A stretch of DNA of 64,000 nucleotides from Ochrobactrum teleogrylli. Its GTDB lineage: Bacteria > Pseudomonadota > Alphaproteobacteria > Rhizobiales > Rhizobiaceae. Of this stretch, positions 43,732 through 53,230 are shown one piece after another; the stretch's first letter is position 1, and the number at the start of each line of letters is the position of its first letter. The notes under the pieces were generated by a model. The model did no database searches, was not told where the DNA came from, and saw only the letters and a list, made by a program, of their open reading frames with translations. A program made the translations under genes and the position numbers. Where the stretch lies: positions 1 through 64,000 of the forward strand of contig NZ_VEWL01000016.1 of NCBI RefSeq assembly GCF_006376685.1. The letters run 5' to 3'.

Positions 43732-45219
43732 TCAGTGCGCCGGTGCGGGCACGATTTTCACCTCGTTGCCCTGCACGTCGTAGAGCTTTCCGCCGAGGAA
43801 ATAGTCGCCGTCGTGCAGTTCGGCGATGTGGTGATGACGGATGATGCGCTCGGTACCTTCCGAAAACACCGACATTTGATCGGAATTACCGGTCTTGAAC
43901 TCATTGAACAGGAGGTTCAGCACGATGGCCATCAGCGCAGCCGAGCTGATGCCCGAATGGAAGATGGTTTCAAACCAGTCGGGAAACTGATGGTAGAACT
44001 GCGGTGCAGCGATCGGGATCATGCCGAAACCGATGGAGGTGGCGACGATGATCAGATTGACGTTGTTCTGATAATCGACCCTCGACAGCGTGCGGATGCC
44101 GCTGGCCGCGACCGTGCCGAAAAGTACGATGCCCGCACCGCCCAGAACCGCTGGCGGAACACAGGCAATCACGCGCCCCATCACCGGCAGCAGGCCGAGC
44201 GTGACAAGAATGAGACCGCCGGTCGCGACGACAAAGCGGCTTTTAACGCCCGTCACCGCCACAAGTCCGACATTCTGCGCAAAGGCGCTCTGCGTGAACG
44301 AGCCGACGATTGGGGCAAAAATGCTCGACGCCATATCGGCGCGCAACCCGTTGCCGAGCCTGCGGGAATCGACCTTGGTGCCGATGATTTCGCCCACGGC
44401 CAGAATATCCGCCGAGGTTTCCACAAGGGTCACCAGAATGACGATGAACATGGAAATGGTCGCAGCGATGCTGAAGACGGGCATGCCGAAATGAAAGATT
44501 TCCGGAAAAGCCATGATCGGGCCTTCGCTGACGCGCGAAAAATCCGTCATGCCGAGCGCCCAGGCGATCAGCGTGCCGCACACCATGGCGAGCAGGATGG
44601 ACAGGCGGGAAATGGTGGCGCTGCCGATCTTGCTCAGGATAAGCACGAGCGCCAGTGTAAGCCCGGCCAGACCGATATTGGACATGCTGCCGAAATCGGG
44701 CGCATTGCTGTTGCCGCCCATCGCCCAGCGGGCCGCAACGGGCATCAGCGTCAGGCCGATGGTTGTGATGACGATGCCGGTCACGAGCGGTGGAAAGAAG
44801 CGCGTTATGCGTGAGAAAATCGGCGTTATCAAAAAGCCGATAAAGGCCGCCGCCATGACGGAGCCAAGCACGACTTGCAGGCCTGCTTCGCCGCTGCCGC
44901 TGGACGTGACAATGGCCACCATCGTTGCGACACCGGCAAAGGAAACGCCCTGCACGAGCGGCAGCTGGCATCCGAAAAAGGGAATGCCGATGGTTTGCAG
45001 CACAGTGGCGACACCGCCGGCAAACAATGAGGCAGTGATGAGCAGACCCACTTCACCGGGGCTCAATCCTGCGGCCTGACCGATAATCAGGGGAACCGCA
45101 ACAATGCCGCCATACATGGTCAGCACATGCTGAAAACCATAGGCAAGGTTTGCAGCAACCGACAGTTTTTCATCTTCAGGGCGCGAAACTGCATCCGCCC
45201 CGGACAGGTGCGTATTCAA
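43732..45219 (-). CDS. NCS2 xanthine/uracil-family permease
   Basis: This permease of about 495 residues has around 12-14 hydrophobic segments and belongs to the nucleobase-ascorbate (NCS2) family. Signatures are LAYGFQHVLTMYGGIVAVPLI, VLQTIGIPFFGCQLPLVQG, the TM8 region VILVTLVETSADILAVGE and SFTQSAFAQNVGLVAVTGVK with the Gln/Asn substrate motif. Purine rather than uracil seems likely from the QNVG motif, but this is not certain. The open frame reaches 45315; I prefer a TTG start at 45219 because GGGAGGGAG lies just before it. A 7-bp hairpin sits upstream. Confidence 0.82.
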   Translation of the reverse strand: MNTHLSGADAVSRPEDEKLSVAANLAYGFQHVLTMYGGIVAVPLIIGQAAGLSPGEVGLLITASLFAGGVATVLQTIGIPFFGCQLPLVQGVSFAGVATMVAIVTSSGSGEAGLQVVLGSVMAAAFIGFLITPIFSRITRFFPPLVTGIVITTIGLTLMPVAARWAMGGNSNAPDFGSMSNIGLAGLTLALVLILSKIGSATISRLSILLAMVCGTLIAWALGMTDFSRVSEGPIMAFPEIFHFGMPVFSIAATISMFIVILVTLVETSADILAVGEIIGTKVDSRRLGNGLRADMASSIFAPIVGSFTQSAFAQNVGLVAVTGVKSRFVVATGGLILVTLGLLPVMGRVIACVPPAVLGGAGIVLFGTVAASGIRTLSRVDYQNNVNLIIVATSIGFGMIPIAAPQFYHQFPDWFETIFHSGISSAALMAIVLNLLFNEFKTGNSDQMSVFSEGTERIIRHHHIAELHDGDYFLGGKLYDVQGNEVKIVPAPAH

Positions 45220-45233
45220 TGCTACTCCCTCCC

Positions 45234-45259
45234 GGCAGACGGGTTTAGACCAGTCTGCC
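45234..45259 (-). promoter_or_regulatory. Hairpin just upstream of the NCS2 permease start
   Basis: GGCAGAC and GTCTGCC pair around a 12-base loop and end 14 bases before the proposed TTG start at 45219. A -10-like TATACT lies on the minus strand at 45355-45350. The stem abuts the GGGAGG ribosome site and could govern access to it. Confidence 0.4.
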
Positions 45260-45433
45260 CTCTCCGTTCTCCCTGCGCAATCGTGTTGTGGCTGTCCGAG
45301 TTGTGCCGCACACAAAAATACGCAATGTCTCCTCCAAGACAGTCGTCAGAGTATAACGGCACCCGTCCGCATGACTGTGCGTGTTTTGCTTGAAATTGTT
45401 TTCGACGCGGGAAGGCTAATGTCGTGGTTGGGT

Positions 45434-46915
45434 TTAGCAACCTGTCATTTTCATCGCTTCTTGCAGAACCGTGAAAACAGCGGGGTCTGTCGATTGCGCC
45501 ACGTTGAAGCGCAGATAGGCGCTTGCCGTGCGTGACGGGCTGAATACATCGCCGGGCGCCATAACGACACCCTTGTCCAGCGCGTGCCTTGCAATGGTGC
45601 CGGAATCCATGCCGTCGGGCAAGCGCGCCCAGAGAAACATGCCGCCTTGCGGTTCGGCCCAGAGTTCCAGCCCTGCGGCTTTCAGGCGCTTGGCGGTCAG
45701 CGTCATGGCATCGGCAAGCTTGGCGCGCATGCCTTCGATGTGGCGGCGATAGGTGCCGTCGGTCAAAAGCGCATGGACGATTTGCGCCGAAATTGAATTG
45801 CCGCCAAAGGTTGTGGCGAGCTTCAGATCGGTCAGGCCATCGATCCAGTCACTGCGCCCGGCAATATAGCCGACACGCGCCGCAGCCGAGAGTGTTTTGG
45901 AAAAACTGCCAATGTGCAGCACGCGCTCGAACCCGTCGAGTTCCGCCAGCAGCGGTGCTGGCGACGGATGGAAATCGCCGAAAATATTGTCCTCGACGAG
46001 AATGATGCCGTGTGCTTCCGCGAGCTTCAGAAGACGATGCGCGGTTGCGGGCGACATGACGCCGCCGGTCGGATTTTGCAGGCCCGCATTGGAAATATAG
46101 AGTTTCGGGGCGTGTTCGGTGGCAGCCTTGGCGAAGGCGTCGAGGTCCGGGCCGCTATGCGTATAGGGCACGCCGATCAGCTTGACCCGGTGGGTCAGCA
46201 GCACGGCCTGAAAGTTGAAATAGCACGGATCGTCCACCAGCACGGTGTCGCCCGGCTGGAGCAGAAAGCGGCAGATGAGATCAATGGCCTGCGTGCCGGA
46301 ATCGGTCAGCAATATCTCGCCGCCGGAAATATCCATGCCCTGTTCCGCCAACCGGTGCGCGAGATGGCTGCGCAACGGGCGGAAACCGAGTGGTTCGCCA
46401 TAGGTGGCGAGATCGCTGCGCTCGTCGCGGGCAATGGCGCGCAGCGCACGGCGGATGCCTTCCAGCGGCAGCCATTCATCCGGCAGCCAGCCGCAGCCGG
46501 GCTTCAATGTCTTGCCTTCGGTTTCCAGCGATTGGCGCATGACCCAGAACGGGTCGATCTGCCGGTCCTTGTGCGGCGTGGTGGTGGCCAGCGAAAACGG
46601 CTGGCGCGCTCGCTCTGACACATAGAAGCCAGCACCACGGCGCGAGTGGATGATGCCTTCTGCCACCAGCCGGTCATAGGCTTCAACCACGGTGGATTTG
46701 GAGACGTCCATGGTTTCGGCAAGGCGGCGGATCGACGGCAGGCGGGCGCCGGGCGCAAGGCTCATGGCCGCAATGCGTCCGCGAATAATGGACATGACTT
46801 TTTCGACGAGCGAGGTTTTTTCAGCCATGCCATTTTCATCACCGCGCGCGCTATCGACGCCCGCATAGGCGGCTTCCACGGCTTCCAGGCTGCGCAACAG
46901 GCCCGTCGATATCAT
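45434..46915 (-). CDS. MocR-type regulator (GntR HTH plus aminotransferase domain)
   Basis: This 493-residue PLP-dependent transcription regulator has a GntR winged helix (about 35-105: IRGRIAAMSLAPGARLPSIR, DVSKSTVVEAYDRLVAEGII) fused to a class I aminotransferase fold (about 130-490). The PLP lysine is in GSFSKTLSAAARVGYI and other fold motifs are DPCYFNFQAVL and EDNIFGDFHPS. MocR members often control divergent genes; the DMT transporter gene starts 126 bp away, and a clear inverted repeat lies in between. The start at 46915 is supported by AAAGAGAG. Confidence 0.9.
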   Translation of the reverse strand: MISTGLLRSLEAVEAAYAGVDSARGDENGMAEKTSLVEKVMSIIRGRIAAMSLAPGARLPSIRRLAETMDVSKSTVVEAYDRLVAEGIIHSRRGAGFYVSERARQPFSLATTTPHKDRQIDPFWVMRQSLETEGKTLKPGCGWLPDEWLPLEGIRRALRAIARDERSDLATYGEPLGFRPLRSHLAHRLAEQGMDISGGEILLTDSGTQAIDLICRFLLQPGDTVLVDDPCYFNFQAVLLTHRVKLIGVPYTHSGPDLDAFAKAATEHAPKLYISNAGLQNPTGGVMSPATAHRLLKLAEAHGIILVEDNIFGDFHPSPAPLLAELDGFERVLHIGSFSKTLSAAARVGYIAGRSDWIDGLTDLKLATTFGGNSISAQIVHALLTDGTYRRHIEGMRAKLADAMTLTAKRLKAAGLELWAEPQGGMFLWARLPDGMDSGTIARHALDKGVVMAPGDVFSPSRTASAYLRFNVAQSTDPAVFTVLQEAMKMTGC

Positions 46916-46941
46916 CTGTACTCTCTTTCGTATCAGTACAG
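46916..46941. promoter_or_regulatory. Inverted repeat, likely MocR operator
   Basis: CTGTACT, 12 bases, AGTACAG: a perfect 7-bp inverted repeat directly before the MocR-type start and between it and the divergent transporter. The right arm read in reverse is CTGTACTGATACG, close to sites known for this family. Confidence 0.65.
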
Positions 46942-47041
46942 TTTGCCAGAATTGTCCGGTAACTGTCTCTGATTATTTCGGCAAGTTCGCGGCATTGTCC
47001 GCGAAATTCATAAACGATTTTGCTGAAAGCTGAAAAGACAC

Positions 47042-47929
47042 ATGCGTGAGAATGTTGGGAACAACGGTATTGGCAACAAGACCGCCGGTTGGATGAATGG
47101 GTTTCTGGGCGTGCTGATTTTCTCCGGCTCGCTGCCTGCGACACGTCTTGCCGTGATCGATATCGATCCGACCTTCCTGACCATGGCGCGCGCGTCGATT
47201 GCCGGGCTGTTGGGCATGGCGCTGCTGCTGGCATTTCGCGAACCGTTTCCGCGCAAAAGCGATGTCATTTCCCTGATCGTGGTGGCGCTGGGCGTGGTGG
47301 TCGGCTTTCCGCTGCTCACGGGTATTGCGCTCCAACATATGACCTCGGCGCACGCGATTGTCTTTATCGGCCTGCTGCCGCTTTCGACGGCAGTGTTCGC
47401 TGTGCTGCGCGGCGGCGAGCGGCCGCGTCCGCTGTTCTGGCTGTTTTCGATCGTGGGTGGGGCTATTGTCGCGTCCTATGCTTACGGGCAGGGCAGCCAG
47501 TCCACGCTGCTCGGGGATGTGCTGATGCTGGGCGCCATCATTGTCTGCGGGCTTGGCTATGCGGAGGGTGCTAGTCTGTCGCGCAGGCTTGGCGGTTGGC
47601 AGGTCATTTGCTGGGCGCTGGTCTTCTCGCTGCCGATCATGCTGCCGCTGACCATTCTCATGCGTCCTGAAACATGGACAGGCATTGGCGCGATGGCATG
47701 GGGCGGGCTGGTTTATGTGTCGCTGTTTTCGATGCTGATCGGGTTTTTCTTCTGGTATCGCGGGCTGGCGCAGGGCGGGGCTGCGACGGTCGGTCAGCTT
47801 CAGCTTCTGCAACCGTTTTTCGGCCTGATGCTGGCGGCAGGCATTGCGGGAGAGCCCGTCAGCATGGGCATGGTCGCGACAGCGGGCATCGTCGTGCTGT
47901 GCGTCGCGGGAGCGAAACGCTTCGCTTAA
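47042..47929 (+). CDS. EamA/DMT superfamily transporter
   Basis: This 295-residue inner-membrane protein has about ten transmembrane helices in two EamA repeats (GFLGVLIFSGSLPATRLAVI; later ATVGQLQLLQPFFGLMLAAG). Such proteins usually export metabolites or amino acids. Divergence from the MocR-type regulator with a shared operator-like repeat suggests that the regulator controls it. The substrate is unknown. Confidence 0.87.
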   Translation: MRENVGNNGIGNKTAGWMNGFLGVLIFSGSLPATRLAVIDIDPTFLTMARASIAGLLGMALLLAFREPFPRKSDVISLIVVALGVVVGFPLLTGIALQHMTSAHAIVFIGLLPLSTAVFAVLRGGERPRPLFWLFSIVGGAIVASYAYGQGSQSTLLGDVLMLGAIIVCGLGYAEGASLSRRLGGWQVICWALVFSLPIMLPLTILMRPETWTGIGAMAWGGLVYVSLFSMLIGFFFWYRGLAQGGAATVGQLQLLQPFFGLMLAAGIAGEPVSMGMVATAGIVVLCVAGAKRFA

Positions 47930-47935
47930 GCGGGT

Positions 47936-48592
47936 CTAAATGAATGCCCAGACGGTCGTGCGCTTGACTTCGGAATCTTCCAGCGCACGCGTCACGGGCA
48001 CCGTATAGACCGCAAGCTGCTCCAGCCGATCCTTGGGCAAATAGGCGCGGCCCGGATCGCCAACGATGATTTGAGCGCCGCGTTCCGCCAATTTTGCGAA
48101 CCATGGAATAAGCCGGTCGGCCAGCGGCTTTTCATAGAAGACATCGCCCGCCAGAACCACATCCCAGCCGTGATCGGCGCCGATGAGATCGTCAAGGCTG
48201 GCCGTCACTGCAACGCCATTGGCCTTGGCGTTGATATCAATTGCGGGAAGCGCGAAGGGATCAATATCCGAAGCGACGACGCTTTTCGCGCCCGCTTTCA
48301 TGGCCGCGATGGCGACAAGACCGGAGCCGGATGCAAAATCCAGCACAGTCTTGCCACGCACGGCTTCCGGATGGTCGAGAATATAGCGCGCCACGCCCTG
48401 ACCGCCCGCCCAGGCAAAGGCCCAGAAGGGCGGCGGCAGGCCGATTGTGGCCAGTTCTTCCTCTGTCTTGTGCCAGAGGTCGTGCGCTTCGTCAGCCAGA
48501 TGCAGGCGGATTTCCGGCACATGCGGCGGTGCTTGCAGGCCGGTATTGGCCAGAATGAAGCTGCGCGTGCTGGTTTCCGCCGGATCGAGCAT
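47936..48592 (-). CDS. Class I SAM methyltransferase, ETFB-lysine type
   Basis: This 218-residue methyltransferase has the SAM motif [19 protein letters not shown], then [20 protein letters not shown] and the [11 protein letters not shown] post-motif. [17 protein letters not shown] upstream and the whole pattern match the METTL20 (ETFB lysine methyltransferase) family, whose Agrobacterium member is known to methylate the electron transfer flavoprotein; this assignment is by recall. Its ATG shares one base with the stop of the EVE gene (TGATG), so translation is coupled. It is the last of a five-gene operon. Confidence 0.82.
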   Translation of the reverse strand: MLDPAETSTRSFILANTGLQAPPHVPEIRLHLADEAHDLWHKTEEELATIGLPPPFWAFAWAGGQGVARYILDHPEAVRGKTVLDFASGSGLVAIAAMKAGAKSVVASDIDPFALPAIDINAKANGVAVTASLDDLIGADHGWDVVLAGDVFYEKPLADRLIPWFAKLAERGAQIIVGDPGRAYLPKDRLEQLAVYTVPVTRALEDSEVKRTTVWAFI

Positions 48593-49020
48593 CAGATATC
48601 TTTGGCGTCGAGGCCGCCCATGCGGCAAACCTCAATCCATTCATCTTCCGTCACCGGCTGAACGGACAAGCGCATGGAGGTGACAAGCGCCATATTCTCA
48701 AGCTTCGGGTTCGCCTTGACATCCTTCAGGGTGACCGGCTTCGGCACATCGCGAACAGCCTTGATGTCCACGCAATCCCAGCGCGGGTCGTCGGTGGTGC
48801 TGTCAGGGTGCGAAAGCGCGCAAACCTCGACAATACCGACCACTTCCAGCCCTTCATTGGAATGGTAGAAGAAGCCTTTGTCACCGAGTTTCATGGCGCG
48901 CATGTTGTTGCGCGCCAGATAATTGCGCACGCCATCCCATTGCTCGCCTTTTTCACCACGGGCCTTTTGCATTTCCCATGACCATTTGAACGGTTCGGAT
49001 TTGAACAGCCAGTAAGCCAT
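48592..49020 (-). CDS. EVE domain protein
   Basis: This 142-residue single-domain protein has the EVE (PUA-like) fold seen in human THYN1: [64 protein letters not shown] domains bind modified bases in DNA or RNA; the ligand here is unknown. It is coupled to the downstream methyltransferase and lies 22 bases after the YciI-like gene. Confidence 0.9.
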   Translation of the reverse strand: MAYWLFKSEPFKWSWEMQKARGEKGEQWDGVRNYLARNNMRAMKLGDKGFFYHSNEGLEVVGIVEVCALSHPDSTTDDPRWDCVDIKAVRDVPKPVTLKDVKANPKLENMALVTSMRLSVQPVTEDEWIEVCRMGGLDAKDI

Positions 49021-49042
49021 TGTGCGTTCCTCGGTAAGCGAC

Positions 49043-49333
49043 TCAGGCGTTGGCGGGATTTTTGAACGACCAGTTCCACGGGCGCACGGTCACGTCCTGA
49101 AACAGACCAGCCTTCGCATAGGGATCGTTGGCGCCGATGGCTGCTGCTGCGGCCTTGTCTTCGGCTTCGACAACGAGAAGGCTGCCATTTGGCTTGCCAT
49201 CTTCGCCAAGGAAAGGACCGGCAAACTTCAGCACATCGCCAAGGCTCGTAAGGTATTCGAGATGCGTCGGGCGCGTATCGAGGCGCACCTGCAGATGGTC
49301 GGGCTTGTCGTTGCAAAGAAGTGCAAAAAGCAT
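49043..49333 (-). CDS. YciI-like protein
   Basis: This 96-residue protein has the ferredoxin-like YciI fold: MLFALLCNDKPDHLQVRL, RPTHLEYLTSLGD, GPFLGEDGKPNGSLLVVEAE and DPYAKAGLFQDVTVRPW. The conserved His and Asp of the family are present (THLEYL, NDPYAKAGL). Reaction unknown. The ORF is open far upstream within gpsA, but a start at 49333 lies 12 bases after the gpsA stop, fitting the operon. Confidence 0.87.
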   Translation of the reverse strand: MLFALLCNDKPDHLQVRLDTRPTHLEYLTSLGDVLKFAGPFLGEDGKPNGSLLVVEAEDKAAAAAIGANDPYAKAGLFQDVTVRPWNWSFKNPANA

Positions 49334-49344
49334 CGTCTGGTCCT

Positions 49345-50331
49345 CTAGTCTTCGGTCTTGAGTGGTCGGTTGATAAGGTTGGTTACAGCCTCGTCGATGG
49401 TGATCTTTCCGCTGAGCAAAGCGCCAACCGCATCGATGATGGGCGCGGAAATGCCGTGCTTGTCGCACAGTTCCGCAGCAATCGGCGCGGTCGCGACACC
49501 TTCGGCCAGAGGCCGGTTGGTCAGGTCTTCGCCGCGTCCAAGTGCGAGGCCGTAGGAATAATTGCGCGATTGCGAGGATGAGCATGTCAGCATCAGATCG
49601 CCGAGGCCGGAAAGTCCCATGATGGTTTCCGGCTTTGCGCCCATGGCCTGACCGATGCGGCGCAGTTCGGCAAAACCGCGCGTCACCAGTGCAGCCTGCG
49701 CGCTGGCACCATAACCGCGCCCGACGGCGGCACCCGCCGCAATCGCCAGAACGTTTTTCAACGCACCTCCGATCTCGACACCTTTGAGATCGGTGGTCGA
49801 ATAGCAGCGGAAAGCAGGGCCAGAAAGAAGTGCAGCCAGCTGGTCAGCGGTGTCGGCGTCCTCGCAGGCAACCGTTACTGCCGTTGGCAGGCCACGCGCA
49901 ACATCGGTGGCAAAGCTTGGGCCGGATAGGGCGGCGAGGCGGTGGTTCGGCAAAACTTCCGCCACCACTTCCGACATCAGGCGTCCGGTGCCGCGCTCGA
50001 TGCCCTTTGCGCACAAAACGACGGGCGCGGATTGCGGGATGAGGTTGTTCAGTTCGGAAAGGCCTGCGCGCATGGCCTGTGCCGGGATCACGGCCAGGAC
50101 GGCGTCAGCGCCGGTTACAACCTCCGAAGCGCTGGCGCTGGCGTGGATGCCAGCGGGCAGTTCGATGTCACCCAGATAGCGCGGATTGCGCCGATCATTG
50201 TTGATGGCTGCGACAGTTTCCGCATCGCGGGCAAAGAGCCATGCTTCGTGGCCGCTGGTCGCCGCCATGGCGGCAAGCGCCGTGCCCCATGCACCGCCAC
50301 CGAGAACGGCGATCTTCGTGTGAGCGCTCAT
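49345..50331 (-). CDS. gpsA: Glycerol-3-phosphate dehydrogenase [NAD(P)+]
   Basis: This 328-residue enzyme makes sn-glycerol 3-phosphate from dihydroxyacetone phosphate for phospholipid synthesis. The Rossmann motif is [17 protein letters not shown] (about 8-24). The catalytic Lys region is present in [20 protein letters not shown], and [20 protein letters not shown] follows. Its start overlaps the end of tsaD by four bases. It feeds phospholipid synthesis, which also uses PlsC at the window end. Confidence 0.96.
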   Translation of the reverse strand: MSAHTKIAVLGGGAWGTALAAMAATSGHEAWLFARDAETVAAINNDRRNPRYLGDIELPAGIHASASASEVVTGADAVLAVIPAQAMRAGLSELNNLIPQSAPVVLCAKGIERGTGRLMSEVVAEVLPNHRLAALSGPSFATDVARGLPTAVTVACEDADTADQLAALLSGPAFRCYSTTDLKGVEIGGALKNVLAIAAGAAVGRGYGASAQAALVTRGFAELRRIGQAMGAKPETIMGLSGLGDLMLTCSSSQSRNYSYGLALGRGEDLTNRPLAEGVATAPIAAELCDKHGISAPIIDAVGALLSGKITIDEAVTNLINRPLKTED

Positions 50332-51407
50332 GCCTTGGCTCCACGCCGTCCCGTGCCGATCAGCGGCGCGGATTTTTCATCGAGCGGCCAGCGCGAGCGC
50401 GGTGCGATGGCAAGCGAATCCGGAGCCTTGGTCGCGGCATGTTCTGCCCCGGCCCAGGCGATCATGGCCGCATTGTCGGTGCAGAGATTGAGCGGCGGCG
50501 CGATGAAGCTGAAGCCGTGTTTGGCGCAAAGCTGTTCCAGCGACGCCCGCAGGGTCTTGTTGGCGGCGACGCCGCCCGCAACCACCAGCGAAGGCGTTGC
50601 ACAGTCGGGAAACTCTGTCTTGAACCGTTCAAGCGAACGCCCGACCCGGTCTGACAGCGTGTCTGCCACGGCTGCCTGAAACGAGGCGCAAATATCCGCA
50701 ACATCCTGATCGCTAAGCGGCACCAGCTCGGCTGCCGTCTGGCGCACGGCGGTCTTGAGACCGGAGAAGGAAAAATCGAGCCGCGCTTCGCCTTTCAGCG
50801 GGCGGGGCAGGGCAAAGCGTTTCGGATCCCCCTGAAGCGCCGTGCGCTCAACCGCCGGGCCGCCGGGATAAGGCAGGCCCAGAAGCTTTGCCGTCTTGTC
50901 GAAGGCTTCGCCCAGCGCGTCGTCTATCGTGGTACCGAGACGCTCATAATCATTGAGCCCGCGCACCAGCACCATCTGCGTGTGACCGCCGGAAACCAGC
51001 AGCAGCAGATAGGGAAATTCGAGCTTGTCGGTCAGCCGCGCCGTCAAAGCGTGGCCTTCCAGATGGTTCACAGCATAGAACGGCTTTTGCGCGGCCATAG
51101 CGAGCGCCTTTGCCGTCATCAGGCCGACGATCAGCCCGCCGATGAGGCCGGGACCGGCGGTGGCCGCCACGGCATCCACCTCGTCGAGTTGCATATCCGC
51201 ATCCTGCAAGGCGCGTTCGACCAGCCGGTCAAGCGCCTCGACATGGGCGCGCGCGGCAATTTCCGGCACAACACCGCCATAAGGCTCATGTTCGGCGATC
51301 TGGCTCAGAACCACATTGGACAAAATACGGCCTTCGCCCTTATCGTTGCGTTCAACGATAGCGGCGGCTGTTTCGTCGCAACTGGTTTCTATTCCAAGAA
51401 TGCGCAT
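50328..51407 (-). CDS. tsaD: tRNA N6-threonylcarbamoyladenosine transferase TsaD
   Basis: This 359-residue enzyme of the t6A37 pathway transfers the threonylcarbamoyl group to tRNA with TsaB and TsaE. The metal-binding HLEGH is in [31 protein letters not shown] opens the ASKHA fold, and [13 protein letters not shown] and [16 protein letters not shown] follow. It is first in a minus-strand operon and divergent from hemC with a 69-bp gap, a conserved arrangement. Confidence 0.96.
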   Translation of the reverse strand: MRILGIETSCDETAAAIVERNDKGEGRILSNVVLSQIAEHEPYGGVVPEIAARAHVEALDRLVERALQDADMQLDEVDAVAATAGPGLIGGLIVGLMTAKALAMAAQKPFYAVNHLEGHALTARLTDKLEFPYLLLLVSGGHTQMVLVRGLNDYERLGTTIDDALGEAFDKTAKLLGLPYPGGPAVERTALQGDPKRFALPRPLKGEARLDFSFSGLKTAVRQTAAELVPLSDQDVADICASFQAAVADTLSDRVGRSLERFKTEFPDCATPSLVVAGGVAANKTLRASLEQLCAKHGFSFIAPPLNLCTDNAAMIAWAGAEHAATKAPDSLAIAPRSRWPLDEKSAPLIGTGRRGAKA

Positions 51408-51476
51408 TTGCGGTTAGACCCTGCCAGTCTCATATTTCTGATACGTCAAGCAACCCGGTACCATGGACGACGCGAT

Positions 51477-52406
51477 ATGCAAACACCATCCTTGAAGATT
51501 GGCACGCGCGGTAGCAAGCTGGCTCTGGCCCAGGCTTACGAGACGCGTCGCCGCCTGATGGAGGCGCATGGTCTGCCGGAAAAGGCGATTGAAATCCTGC
51601 CCATGTCCACGGCGGGCGACCGCATTCAGGACCGACCGCTGTCGGAAGTCGGCGGCAAGGGGCTGTTCACAGAGGAAATCGAACAGGCGCTGAAGGACGG
51701 GCGAATCGATATCGCCGTGCATTCGTCCAAGGATATGCCGACTGTTCTGCCTGAAGGACTGCATCTTTCCGTCTTTCTCGAACGCGAAGACCCGCGCGAT
51801 GCCTTCATTGGTCGCACGGCCAAACGGTTCATCGATTTGCCACAGGGTGCTGTCGTCGGTTCGTCGTCGCTGCGCCGTCAGGCGCTGATCCGGCGTCTGC
51901 GCCCGGACATTCAGGTGGTGATGTATCGCGGCAATGTCGATACCCGCCTGCGAAAACTTGAAGCGGGCGAAGTGGACGGCACTTTTCTGGCCTGCGCTGG
52001 CCTGAAGCGGCTGGGGCTTGATGCGGCAATCACCGAACTGGTGGATCCGCTGACCTTCCCGCCAGCGCCGGGACAGGGCGCCATCGGCATTGAAAGCCGC
52101 ATCGGCGATGCCCGCATCGATGCGCTACTGGCGCCGCTGGCGCATCGCGACACGCAGGTTGCGCTGGCTTGTGAACGCGCTTTTCTGGGTGCGCTGGACG
52201 GTTCCTGCCGCACGCCGATTGCTGGTCTTGCCACGGTGGACGGCGACAAGGTGCAGTTCCACGGCATGATCCTGACGCCCGATGGCACAAAGGCGCATGA
52301 AGTGACGCTCGACGGCACAGCACCAGAAGCGGCGGCGCTCGGTGTCGAGGCTGCAAGGCAGGTTCGCGCGGCGGCTGGCCCGCATTTCTTCACCGACTGG
52401 GATTGA
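51477..52406 (+). CDS. hemC: Hydroxymethylbilane synthase
   Basis: This 309-residue enzyme condenses four porphobilinogens. The dipyrromethane cofactor is held by Cys244 ([13 protein letters not shown]). Other motifs are [26 protein letters not shown] and [17 protein letters not shown]. The ORF is open 165 codons upstream in the tsaD region, but the domain begins at the ATG at 51477. hemD overlaps its end. Confidence 0.96.
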   Translation: MQTPSLKIGTRGSKLALAQAYETRRRLMEAHGLPEKAIEILPMSTAGDRIQDRPLSEVGGKGLFTEEIEQALKDGRIDIAVHSSKDMPTVLPEGLHLSVFLEREDPRDAFIGRTAKRFIDLPQGAVVGSSSLRRQALIRRLRPDIQVVMYRGNVDTRLRKLEAGEVDGTFLACAGLKRLGLDAAITELVDPLTFPPAPGQGAIGIESRIGDARIDALLAPLAHRDTQVALACERAFLGALDGSCRTPIAGLATVDGDKVQFHGMILTPDGTKAHEVTLDGTAPEAAALGVEAARQVRAAAGPHFFTDWD

Positions 52407-53137
52407 CCTTGACCGGGCTAGGCACAGCGACCGCGATCAAGCGGGTTCTGGTGACAAGACCGGAACCGGCAGCATTGCAGACTGCCGCCAAGCTCACTGA
52501 CGCCGGTTTCGAGCCGGTGCTTTTGCCGCTCAGCCGCACTGTGCCGCTGGGCTTCTCGGTTCCCGATGCCCGGTTTGATGCATTGACCGTCACAAGCGCC
52601 AATGCTTTTCGGCATGCGGGGCATGCTTTGCCGCACCGCGATATGCCGCTCTTCGCCGTCGGCGAGGGTACGGCGCGCGCCGCGCGCGAAGCGGGCTTCA
52701 CCGACGTTATTGATGGCGGCGGTGATGCGGTGCGCCTTGCGGAAACCATGCGCAAAGCTTTGCCACAAGGTGCGCGTGTTTTGTATCTGGCCGGGCGGGT
52801 GCGCCAGCCGGTGTTTGAAGAGCGCGTGTCGGTAGCCGGTCTCGATATGACGGTGTGTGATGTCTATGATATCGAAACCATCGACTATTCCCGCAGCGAA
52901 CTTGAGCGCTTGTTAGGCCCGCAGCCGCTTGCGGCGGTGATGCTTTATTCCGGCGTTGCTGCGGAAGCATTCGCGGCGGCAATGGACAGGATCGACCCGC
53001 CTTTTAACGATAAGACCCGTTTTTTGTGCATATCGACGCGCGTGGCCGAAAAACTGCCATCGAACTGGCAGAGACATGCGCTGGTGGCGGAACAGCCGGA
53101 TGAGACAGGACTTTTCCGACTGTTTCCCAAACTTTGA
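52403..53137 (+). CDS. hemD: Uroporphyrinogen-III synthase
   Basis: This 244-residue enzyme closes hydroxymethylbilane to uroporphyrinogen III. The sequence is poorly conserved as usual in the family, but [34 protein letters not shown] and [13 protein letters not shown] match. The start is a TTG at 52403 overlapping the hemC stop (TTGA); another TTG two codons on is possible. It is followed by mic60 and hemY. Confidence 0.87.
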   Translation: MTLTGLGTATAIKRVLVTRPEPAALQTAAKLTDAGFEPVLLPLSRTVPLGFSVPDARFDALTVTSANAFRHAGHALPHRDMPLFAVGEGTARAAREAGFTDVIDGGGDAVRLAETMRKALPQGARVLYLAGRVRQPVFEERVSVAGLDMTVCDVYDIETIDYSRSELERLLGPQPLAAVMLYSGVAAEAFAAAMDRIDPPFNDKTRFLCISTRVAEKLPSNWQRHALVAEQPDETGLFRLFPKL

Positions 53138-53230
53138 TTCTTTTAGACGCAACCTTCCTGCGACAGAAGATTTTATCTGTTAGAGTCACACCGAGTTACC
53201 GGCAGGCAATCGACGATTACGAGAGGACCC

